Assembly: GCA_944329505.1 (NCBI GenBank)
Contig: CALVIJ010000034.1
Span: 1 to 8,550, forward strand
DNA: 8,550 bases
Reading direction: 5' to 3'
From: an uncultured Bacilli bacterium
GTDB lineage: Bacteria > Bacillota_I > Bacilli_A > RF39 > UBA660
The notes below the pieces were generated by a model. It made no database searches. It was not told the DNA's origin and saw only the letters and a list, made by a program, of their open reading frames with translations. Position 1 is the stretch's first letter; the number at the start of each line of letters is the position of its first letter. The translations under genes and the position numbers were made by a program. Positions 1-4,500 of this stretch are shown here, one piece after another.

Positions 1-2
1 CA

Positions 3-443
3 GGTAATAGTGAGATGGAAACTAAATACCATACTGCAACTCATTTACTTAATGCGGCTTTAAAAGAAGTTATTGGACCTGATGTACATCAGCTTGGTAG
101 TAATATAACACCTGAAAGACTTAGATTTGATTTTCCTTGTGATCATAAAATGACTGATGAAGAGAAAAAACAAACTGAAGAGTTAGTTAATAAATGGATA
201 GAAGAAGATTTAAAAGTTGAAAAGTTAGAAATGAGTAAAGATGAAGCTATTAAATCTGGTGCGGAATGTACATTTATAGAAAGATATCCTGATATTGTTA
301 CTGTTTATAAAATTGGTGATGTTTCTATGGAATTATGTGGTGGTCCGCATGTGAGTCATACTGGAGAGCTTGGACATTTTAAGATTAAGAAAGAAGAATC
401 TAGTAGTGCGGGTGTTAGAAGAATAAAGGCTATTTTGGAATAG
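3..443 (+). CDS. alaS: Alanine--tRNA ligase family protein, C-terminal editing domain (5' partial)
   Basis: The reading frame is open to the left edge (codons G-N-S-E precede the Met at nt 15), so the start lies outside the window. What remains is the second additional domain (SAD) shared by AlaS and AlaX, which hydrolyses mischarged Ser- or Gly-tRNA(Ala). Counting from the Met at nt 15, the zinc-site residues are H6 and H10 (HTATH) and C108 and H112 (CGGPH). Other family hallmarks are RLRFDF (35-40) and AGVRRIKA (132-139). The protein stops just after this motif, so the C-terminal C-Ala/oligomerisation domain of classical AlaS is absent. Having Pro instead of Thr in CGGTH, with no C-Ala, is from memory typical of short AlaS forms in reduced lineages. 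A stand-alone AlaX-type editing protein cannot be excluded because the N-terminal part is not visible. The family call is firm; full-length synthetase versus editing paralogue is uncertain. Confidence 0.82.
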   Translation, partial: GNSEMETKYHTATHLLNAALKEVIGPDVHQLGSNITPERLRFDFPCDHKMTDEEKKQTEELVNKWIEEDLKVEKLEMSKDEAIKSGAECTFIERYPDIVTVYKIGDVSMELCGGPHVSHTGELGHFKIKKEESSSAGVRRIKAILE

Positions 444-452
444 TCTTTTTTT
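425..452 (+). terminator. Intrinsic terminator overlapping the alaS 3' end
   Basis: A 10-bp stem (425-434 with 439-448, one G-U pair) has a TTGG tetraloop and runs into a T tract (446-452). The TAG stop codon (441-443) lies inside the 3' arm, so the hairpin is partly coding sequence. Confidence 0.8.
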
Positions 453-458
453 GTTAAT

Positions 459-486
459 TTGACAAAGTTATTATTGGTGTTATAAT
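459..486 (+). promoter_or_regulatory. Strong sigma-A-type promoter of the DUF4116 gene
   Basis: A consensus -35 TTGACA (459-464) is separated by 16 bp from a consensus -10 TATAAT (481-486). The -10 is extended by TG at 478-479 (TGTTATAAT). Transcription should start around 492-494, which excludes the ATG at 487 as start codon. Confidence 0.85.
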
Positions 487-498
487 ATGCACAAATTT

Positions 499-508
499 AA
501 GGGGAGGG
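499..508 (+). promoter_or_regulatory. Ribosome binding site that sets the DUF4116 gene start at 514
   Basis: AAGGGGAGGG ends 5 nt before the ATG at 514. The in-frame ATG at 487 lies upstream of this site and next to the -10 box, so it cannot be the start. Confidence 0.85.
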
Positions 509-513
509 AAATT

Positions 514-843
514 ATGCTTAGTGAAAATTCTAGAAATGAATGGACGAGAAGAATTGAATGTGGAGTTTCGTTAGAGTATGCACCTAGATGTGTAAGAGAA
601 GATAAGGAATTAGCATTATACGCAGTTAGTAAACATGGTAGTGATTTAGAGTTTGTCAGTGAGGATTTAAAAAAAGATATCGATGTTGTTGCAGCTTCAG
701 TGCAGCAAGATGTGAAATCTTTAAAGTATGCAGATGAACAATTACAGCTGTTAATTGTTTTAAGTGGAATAAATTGTTTGAGAGATGAAAATACTTTTTC
801 GGAAGATTTTGAAGAAGAAAAAGGAAAAGGGAAAACTAAATAA
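514..843 (+). CDS. DUF4116 repeat protein, small, function unknown
   Basis: A 109-residue soluble protein. The start at 514 is chosen from the ribosome binding site at 499-508. The middle shows about two and a half helical repeats of roughly 25 residues, beginning near residues 17, 42 and 67. Each has the pattern G-x-x-L-E/K-[YF]-A/V followed by D-[KI]-[ED]-x-[AV], which matches the DUF4116 pattern as I know it (for example LEFVSEDLKKDIDVVAASV, residues 45-63). The C-terminus is charged and Lys/Glu-rich (EEEKGKGKTK). There is no signal peptide or membrane segment, so it is probably cytoplasmic. It has its own promoter and terminator. DUF4116 has no established function that I can cite; a protein-binding helical repeat is a guess. 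That the gene is real is well supported; the family assignment is moderately sure. Confidence 0.75.
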   Translation: MLSENSRNEWTRRIECGVSLEYAPRCVREDKELALYAVSKHGSDLEFVSEDLKKDIDVVAASVQQDVKSLKYADEQLQLLIVLSGINCLRDENTFSEDFEEEKGKGKTK

Positions 844-846
844 AAT

Positions 847-897
847 AAAGACTATTGTAATGGCAATATATGGTCATTGACAAATAGTCTTTTTTTT
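847..897 (+). terminator. Intrinsic terminator of the DUF4116 gene
   Basis: An outer 10-bp stem pairs AAAGACTATT (847-856) with AATAGTCTTT (883-892). An inner AATG/CATT helix (859-862 with 875-878) caps it, and a run of T follows (890-897). It begins 3 nt after the stop codon. Confidence 0.85.
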
Positions 898-905
898 GAG
901 AAAAT
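877..905 (+). promoter_or_regulatory. Candidate gpsB promoter, -35 box inside the upstream terminator
   Basis: A consensus -35 TTGACA lies at 877-882, next to the 3' arm of the preceding terminator. Seventeen bp downstream is GAAAAT (900-905), a 4/6 match to the -10 box. The predicted start near 912 would leave the ribosome binding site just inside the transcript. GATAAT at 906-911 is closer to consensus but 23 bp from this -35. Confidence 0.42.
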
Positions 906-915
906 GATAATGTTT

Positions 916-922
916 AAGGAGG
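916..922 (+). promoter_or_regulatory. Ribosome binding site that sets the gpsB start at GTG 931
   Basis: AAGGAGG ends 8 nt before GTG 931. The in-frame ATG at 925 is only 2 nt away, too close for initiation. The TTG at 877 lies inside the terminator. Confidence 0.8.
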
Positions 923-930
923 GGATGACC

Positions 931-1260
931 GTGCTTCAAGAAAGATTGTTGCTTACACCAAAAGATATTTTGGAAAAAGAGTTTAAAATCGATACAAGAG
1001 GTTATAGACCCCAAGAGGTGGATAAATTCTTAGATGAGGTAATAAGTGATTATGATGAAATGATTTCGATGATTAAAGAATTAGAAAGAGAAAAGAAAGA
1101 TTTAATCGACGAAAACATTAGATTAAAGCAAGAAGTACGTAATGCGAGAACTAAATTAGATGTTTTGAGAAATGCTGCACCAACAGAAGTTTCAAATGCT
1201 GATTTACTTAGAAGACTATCTAATCTTGAAAAGATCATATATGGTGAGGTGAGCAAATAA
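931..1260 (+). CDS. gpsB: Cell division protein GpsB (DivIVA-like)
   Basis: A 109-residue protein close to the usual GpsB length of about 100. GpsB is a cytoplasmic adaptor at the division septum that binds penicillin-binding proteins and links division with cell-wall synthesis. The N-terminal DivIVA-type membrane and partner-binding domain is at residues 11-37 (KDILEKEF, then RGYRPQEVDKFLDEV). A charged coiled coil follows (about 38-78), then a short linker, and the C-terminal oligomerisation helix at 91-105 (DLLRRLSNLEKIIYG). The N-terminal motif and the RLSNLEK element follow B. subtilis GpsB closely. The start is a GTG with a well-placed AAGGAGG. As in B. subtilis, the RNase P RNA gene follows. 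Here the last codon and the TAA stop fall within helix P1 of that RNA. Confidence 0.95.
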   Translation: MLQERLLLTPKDILEKEFKIDTRGYRPQEVDKFLDEVISDYDEMISMIKELEREKKDLIDENIRLKQEVRNARTKLDVLRNAAPTEVSNADLLRRLSNLEKIIYGEVSK

Positions 1261-1613
1261 TATTTTGACAAACGCTGCATTCTTAGTAATGTAGAGGAAA
1301 GTCCATGCTTACACAGTCTGTGATGACTGTAGTGTTTGTGCATAGGGAAAAAATAACCTATGGTAGCTTTTTAGCTAACGGCGGAGATAGTCTAAGTCTT
1401 TGATATGGCGATTCTCTATAAAGTGCCGCAGTGACGATGCTTTTAGAAATAAAAGAGTGAAACGTGGTAAACCCCGCAAGTAAGAAACCCAAATTTTGGT
1501 AGGGGAACCTAATAAGAGAGAACTGAAGAATTTCTTATGGGATTGCTTATAGCAATAGATAAATGTTTGTCGCCTAGAAATAGGAACAGAACATGGCTTA
1601 TAAAATATTATTT
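1255..1613 (+). ncRNA. rnpB: RNase P RNA, type B (Bacillus type)
   Basis: This is the catalytic RNA of ribonuclease P, which trims the 5' leader of pre-tRNAs. Helix P1 pairs 1256-1266 perfectly with 1602-1612. P2 follows directly (GACAAAC 1267-1273 with GTTTGTC 1565-1571). P3 is 1275-1281 with 1288-1294. P4 pairs AAG(U)CCATG (1299-1307) with CATGGCTT (1592-1599), including the conserved bulged U at 1302. The conserved elements GAGGAAAGTCCATGC (1294-1308), GTGACGA (1431-1437) and GAAACCCAAATTTTGG (1484-1499) match the Bacillus RNA as I remember it. P19 (1573-1584) is only 4 bp with a GAAA tetraloop, far shorter than in B. subtilis. At about 359 nt the RNA is compact. I see no dedicated promoter and only a short T run (1611-1614), so it may be processed from the gpsB transcript. 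Exact ends are inferred from P1. Confidence 0.95.
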
Positions 1614-1636
1614 TGTTAAATTAAGGAAGGATTATC

Positions 1637-2107
1637 ATGAAAGAGATTGGCGAAAAATTAAAAGAAGCCCGAGAAAGCATTGGTGTTTCAATTGAAGAAG
1701 TGGCTGAAGATTTAAAATTAAGGCCGTCTCAAATTGAAAATATCGAGGCTGGTAATACTGATGCTTTTAAAGATATGTTTTATTTAAAATATTTTATTAG
1801 AGATTATGCGAAATATTTGGGTCTTGATAAGGAAGATTTAATCGATGAATTTAACGAGTATTTATTTGATTATACTTCAAGACTTTCTTTAGATGATATT
1901 AAAGCGGCTAAGAAGAGTAAAAAAGAAAGTAAAAAAATTAAATCACCTTATACAATTGAGAGAAAGAATAGAACGTCTTTTATTATGTTTGGAATTTATG
2001 TTATTATAGCACTTTTAATTGCTCTTATAATATATCTTATAGTTAGTTTAGGGTATGAAGAAGATGACGATTTTGTCGAAGGAACTATTATTACAGAAAG
2101 TAGGTAG
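1637..2107 (+). CDS. rodZ: RodZ-like protein: Xre-type HTH plus one membrane anchor, short form
   Basis: A 156-residue protein with a good ribosome binding site (AAGGAAGG, 1623-1630). Residues 1-75 form a RodZ-type helix-turn-helix domain (GEKLKEARESIGVSIEEVAE, 5-24, then LRPSQIENIEAGN, 28-40), which in RodZ binds the MreB cytoskeleton rather than DNA. A basic juxtamembrane stretch (92-112) precedes one transmembrane helix (about 114-138). Only about 17 acidic residues lie beyond it, so the extracellular DUF4115-type domain of typical RodZ (about 300 residues) is missing. Position immediately before pgsA, with recA following, matches the ymfM(rodZ)-pgsA region of Bacilli. A membrane-anchored regulator is possible but less likely given the synteny. 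The gene is certain; how far it retains RodZ function is inference. Confidence 0.82.
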   Translation: MKEIGEKLKEARESIGVSIEEVAEDLKLRPSQIENIEAGNTDAFKDMFYLKYFIRDYAKYLGLDKEDLIDEFNEYLFDYTSRLSLDDIKAAKKSKKESKKIKSPYTIERKNRTSFIMFGIYVIIALLIALIIYLIVSLGYEEDDDFVEGTIITESR

Positions 2108-2113
2108 TAAATT

Positions 2114-2713
2114 ATGAATTTACCAAATAAATTGACAATAGTTAGAATTGTTATGACATTTTTGATTATTTTGATTTTGTTATTTCCATTTTCAGCGATG
2201 GGAATTAATGTAACACAACTTTTTATTAATGAGTCTATAAGAGTGGATATTCGTTATCCTATTGCTGGTATACTTTTTATTTTAGCTTCGCTTACTGATT
2301 TCATAGATGGTTATATTGCACGTTCTCGTAATTTAGTTACTGATTTTGGTAAAATGATGGATGCGATTGCTGATAAAATTTTAGTTAATTCAGTTTTAAT
2401 TATTTTATGTGCTCAAGGGTTTATTCATCCTATTATTCCAGTAGTTATAATTGTTAGAGATACAATGGTTGATTCTATTAAAATGATTGCCGGTTCTAAA
2501 GGTAATGTAGTAGCAGCGATTAAAACAGGTAAGTTTAAAACTGCTTCATTAATGATAGGTATTGTATTAACTTTATTCTATAACTTACCATTTGAACTTT
2601 GGAATATTCACATTTCAGATTTCTTACTTATAGTAGCAGCTGCACTTTCAATTATTTCTGGAATTCAATATTTTACAATGAATAAAAAGTATATATTTGG
2701 TGAAGGAATGTAA
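2114..2713 (+). CDS. pgsA: CDP-diacylglycerol--glycerol-3-phosphate 3-phosphatidyltransferase
   Basis: An integral membrane enzyme of 199 residues that makes phosphatidylglycerol phosphate from CDP-diacylglycerol and sn-glycerol 3-phosphate, the committed step to phosphatidylglycerol. The CDP-alcohol phosphatidyltransferase signature DxxDGxxAR-x8-GxxxD-xxx-D is complete: D62, D65, G66, A69, R70, G79, D83 and D87. Several hydrophobic helices surround it (about 8-28, 48-63, 88-106, 144-158 and 168-186). The N-terminus (MNLPNKLTIVRI) is typical of PgsA. It starts 6 nt after the rodZ stop with only a weak purine-rich ribosome binding site (GTAGGTAG), which suggests translational coupling. Its last codons form the 5' arm of the terminator. 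Length and motif make PgsA more likely than other CDP-alcohol transferases. Confidence 0.92.
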   Translation: MNLPNKLTIVRIVMTFLIILILLFPFSAMGINVTQLFINESIRVDIRYPIAGILFILASLTDFIDGYIARSRNLVTDFGKMMDAIADKILVNSVLIILCAQGFIHPIIPVVIIVRDTMVDSIKMIAGSKGNVVAAIKTGKFKTASLMIGIVLTLFYNLPFELWNIHISDFLLIVAAALSIISGIQYFTMNKKYIFGEGM

Positions 2714-2726
2714 AATTCCTTTTTTA
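2703..2726 (+). terminator. Intrinsic terminator overlapping the pgsA 3' end
   Basis: A 7-bp stem AAGGAAT (2703-2709) with ATTCCTT (2715-2721) and a 5-nt loop that includes the TAA stop (2711-2713), followed by a T run to 2725. The stem is short and A+T-rich, so efficiency may be moderate. Confidence 0.65.
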
Positions 2727-2738
2727 AATTTTATTTTT

Positions 2739-2752
2739 TGAACAAATGTTCG
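2739..2752 (+). promoter_or_regulatory. LexA (SOS) box upstream of recA
   Basis: TGAACAAATGTTCG matches 13 of 14 positions of the Firmicutes LexA/DinR consensus CGAACRNRYGTTYG; only the first base differs. It ends 8 bp before the -35 box of recA, so recA is probably induced by DNA damage. Confidence 0.88.
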
Positions 2753-2760
2753 TAAAAGTG

Positions 2761-2789
2761 TTGACTTTTTATTTTGTATATTATAAAAT
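2761..2789 (+). promoter_or_regulatory. recA promoter
   Basis: A -35 TTGACT (2761-2766) is separated by 17 bp from TAAAAT (2784-2789). TATAAA at 2782-2787 is an alternative with a 15-bp spacer. The LexA box lies just upstream. Confidence 0.8.
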
Positions 2790-2818
2790 GAGATTGTAGG
2801 AGCGAAGGAGGAAAAGTA

Positions 2819-3817
2819 ATGGCAAAAACAACTAGTGAAGCTGATCAAAATCTAAAACAGGTTTTAGCTGATATTGAAAAACAATTTGGTAAAGGATCAC
2901 TTATGCGTTTAGGTGATAATGATCATAGGGAAATAGATGTTATTTCTAGTGGAAGTATTGCTCTTGATGTAGCGCTAGGAATTGGTGGTTATCCTAAGGG
3001 AAGGATTATTGAAATATTTGGTCCTGAATCTAGTGGTAAAACAACATTTGCTCTTCATGCGATTGCTGAAGCACAAAAAGCTGGTGGAAAAGCTGCTTTT
3101 ATAGATGCAGAAAATTCTTTAGATCCACAATATGCTGCAAGATTAGGTGTAGATATAAATGAATTATTACTATCACAACCAGATAATGGAGAGCAAGCGT
3201 TAGAGATTACTGAAGCTTTAGTTCGCAGTGGAGCAATTAGTGTTATTGTAATCGATTCTGTTGCGGCTTTAGTTCCTAAGGCTGAAATAGAAGGTGAGAT
3301 GGGAGATGCGCATGTAGGACTTCAAGCTAGACTTATGAGTAAAGCTTTGAGAAAACTTGCTAGTGTTATTAATAAAACAAACACTATTGCAATTTTCATT
3401 AACCAATTAAGAGAAAAAGTTGGAGTTGTGTATGGAAATCCAGAGGTAACTCCAGGTGGAAGAGCTTTAAAATTTTATTCTTCTATTAGACTTGATATAA
3501 GAAGAAGTGAACAAATAAAACTTGGAACTGAAATTGTCGGTAATAAAGTTAAAGTTAAAGTGGTTAAAAATAAAATGGCACCACCTTTTAAAACTTGTGA
3601 TGTTGATATTATGTATGGTACTGGTATTTCACATGAGGGAGAACTTATTGATTTAGGTTCACAAGCAGATATTATTCAAAAATCTGGTGCTTGGTATTCT
3701 TATAATGGAGAAAAGATAGGACAAGGAAAAGAAAATACTAAAGAATATTTAAAGGCTAATCCAAAGGTGGAAGAAGAAATTAATAAAAAGGTTCGTGAAT
3801 ATTACAAAATGAAATAA
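2819..3817 (+). CDS. recA: Recombinase RecA
   Basis: A 332-residue ATP-dependent strand-exchange protein of homologous recombination and co-protease for LexA self-cleavage. Walker A is GPESSGKTT at residues 68-76, and Walker B is VIVIDS at 142-147. Loop L2 and its flanks are recognisable as NQLREKVG (195-202) and NPEVTPGGRALKFY (207-220). The start at 2819 has AAGGAGG (2805-2811). The conserved DAEHALD element reads DAENSLD (96-102). The C-terminus ends in VREYYKMK (325-332) without the acidic tail seen in many RecA proteins; it is about 16 residues shorter than B. subtilis RecA. It is monocistronic with its own SOS-type promoter and terminator. The cinA and rny genes that often flank recA in Bacilli are absent here. 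Confidence 0.98.
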   Translation: MAKTTSEADQNLKQVLADIEKQFGKGSLMRLGDNDHREIDVISSGSIALDVALGIGGYPKGRIIEIFGPESSGKTTFALHAIAEAQKAGGKAAFIDAENSLDPQYAARLGVDINELLLSQPDNGEQALEITEALVRSGAISVIVIDSVAALVPKAEIEGEMGDAHVGLQARLMSKALRKLASVINKTNTIAIFINQLREKVGVVYGNPEVTPGGRALKFYSSIRLDIRRSEQIKLGTEIVGNKVKVKVVKNKMAPPFKTCDVDIMYGTGISHEGELIDLGSQADIIQKSGAWYSYNGEKIGQGKENTKEYLKANPKVEEEINKKVREYYKMK

Positions 3818-3852
3818 ACTGATGTGTTTTAAAAACATATCAGTTTTATTTT
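3816..3852 (+). terminator. Intrinsic terminator of recA
   Basis: A 13-bp stem (3816-3828 with 3834-3846, one G-U pair) with a 5-nt loop, followed by TTTTATTTT. The base of the 5' arm includes the last two bases of the TAA stop codon. The T tract abuts the next -35 box. Confidence 0.85.
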
Positions 3853-3879
3853 GACTTTTATATATTTTTTAGATATAAT
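3851..3879 (+). promoter_or_regulatory. Promoter of the tail-anchored protein gene
   Basis: A -35 TTGACT (3851-3856), a 17-bp spacer and a perfect -10 TATAAT (3874-3879). Expected transcript start is near 3886. Confidence 0.85.
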
Positions 3880-3892
3880 TGTTTTAGAATAT

Positions 3893-3898
3893 GGAGGG
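3893..3898 (+). promoter_or_regulatory. Ribosome binding site that sets the start at 3906
   Basis: GGAGGG ends 7 nt before ATG 3906. The in-frame ATG at 3891 overlaps the upstream edge of this site and lies only about 5 nt after the predicted transcript start, so it is not the initiator. Confidence 0.8.
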
Positions 3899-3905
3899 AT
3901 TTGAA

Positions 3906-4475
3906 ATGGATGAAAATAAGAAAACGGTAAATAACGATGAAAATATAGCTTCAGATAATATGAATTATAGTTTTGATTTTGCAAATCAAGTTGATGATAC
4001 TGCTACAAATGATTTAGCACAAAATACTACTGTGAATTCTGAAACCCCTGTTAATTCAGAAGTAAATACAGTTGCTCCTGAAACTCCAGTGGTGGCTGAA
4101 ACGGTTGAAACAAATAATTCGGGCGTAAATGAAACAGCTAACGTAGTATCTGGTGAAGCGGTTAGTGCTGTTGATAATGTTGCTACTACAGTATCTGATG
4201 AAACAGTTAATTCCGTTGATAATGTTGCTAATGCAGAAGGTGTAGCAGCAACCCCTTCTACTAATGATAATGTTTCAGTAGAGGGAATGCCTAATGTGGT
4301 ACCAGTTACTCCAATAACACCTGAAAATACAGCAACAGAAGGTAGTACTACTGAAGAGGATTCAATAGAGTTAATTAAAGATAAAAAAGCAACCAAAAGA
4401 TTTTTATTTATTTTATTTGTAATACTTATAATATTTATTGTTGCTTTACCTTTTATTTTTAATATTGCGGGATAG
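3906..4475 (+). CDS. Low-complexity acidic protein with C-terminal membrane anchor, unknown function
   Basis: I do not recognise this 189-residue protein. Residues 1-150 are rich in Val, Thr, Asn, Ala, Glu and Ser, look disordered, and contain two 15-residue tandem repeats (81-95 and 96-110). Residues 7-157 contain no Lys, Arg, His, Cys or Trp, which is striking in an A+T-rich genome whose other proteins are Lys-rich. A basic patch (KDKKATKR, 158-165) precedes one transmembrane helix (about 166-186) that ends four residues from the C-terminus. With no signal peptide and the basic patch on the N-terminal side, the positive-inside rule predicts a tail-anchored protein with its acidic domain in the cytoplasm. 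It is monocistronic, with a strong promoter and its own terminator. It could be a scaffold or membrane-organising factor, but nothing in the sequence proves a function. Confidence 0.8.
   Translation: MDENKKTVNNDENIASDNMNYSFDFANQVDDTATNDLAQNTTVNSETPVNSEVNTVAPETPVVAETVETNNSGVNETANVVSGEAVSAVDNVATTVSDETVNSVDNVANAEGVAATPSTNDNVSVEGMPNVVPVTPITPENTATEGSTTEEDSIELIKDKKATKRFLFILFVILIIFIVALPFIFNIAG
4146..4235 (+). repeat. Two tandem 45-bp in-frame repeats
   Basis: Units 4146-4190 and 4191-4235 agree at 37 of 45 bases, with an identical 16-bp core GTTGATAATGTTGCTA in each. They encode the 15-residue repeats VSGEAVSAVDNVATT and VSDETVNSVDNVANA. Confidence 0.85.
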
Positions 4476-4500
4476 TAATTATCCCGTTTATTTTTGTTTT
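4467..4500 (+). terminator. Intrinsic terminator after the tail-anchored protein gene
   Basis: An 8-bp stem (4467-4474 with 4480-4487, core CGGGAT/ATCCCG) with a 5-nt loop, followed by TTATTTTTGTTTT. The TAG stop (4473-4475) is in the 5' arm and loop. The convergent minus-strand gene ends at 4488, adjacent to the hairpin, but no T tract follows on the minus strand, so it is convincing for + transcripts only. Confidence 0.82.

Noticed and set aside
487..513. ATG at 487 as the start of the DUF4116 gene
   Set aside because: It abuts the -10 box (481-486) and would lie before the transcript start; the ribosome binding site at 499-508 serves ATG 514.
877..930. Longer GpsB beginning at TTG 877 or ATG 925
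   Set aside because: TTG 877 is inside the terminator and -35 region, ATG 925 is only 2 nt from the Shine-Dalgarno sequence, and known GpsB proteins begin near residue 931's position.
1265..1270. TTGACA as a -35 box
   Set aside because: It lies in P1/P2 of the RNase P RNA, where the bases are explained by pairing, and no good -10 follows at 16-18 bp.
1050..1343. Open minus-strand frame of 97 codons
   Set aside because: It is the reverse complement of the end of gpsB and the start of rnpB, with no recognisable protein features.
2648..2848. Open minus-strand frame of 66 codons
   Set aside because: It runs antisense through the pgsA end, the LexA box, the recA promoter and the recA start.
3986..4396. 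Open minus-strand frame of 136 codons, Ser/Thr/Val-rich
   Set aside because: It is antisense to the low-complexity protein gene, whose composition leaves the opposite strand free of stops; no ribosome binding site or promoter supports it.
3906..4475. Secreted cell-wall adhesin
   Set aside because: The Thr/Val/Asn-rich composition is suggestive, but there is no N-terminal signal peptide and no LPXTG motif; the only hydrophobic segment is at the extreme C-terminus.
4467..4487. Bidirectional terminator for the convergent genes
   Set aside because: The hairpin is good, but on the minus strand the sequence after it is A-rich rather than T-rich, so only + strand termination is supported.
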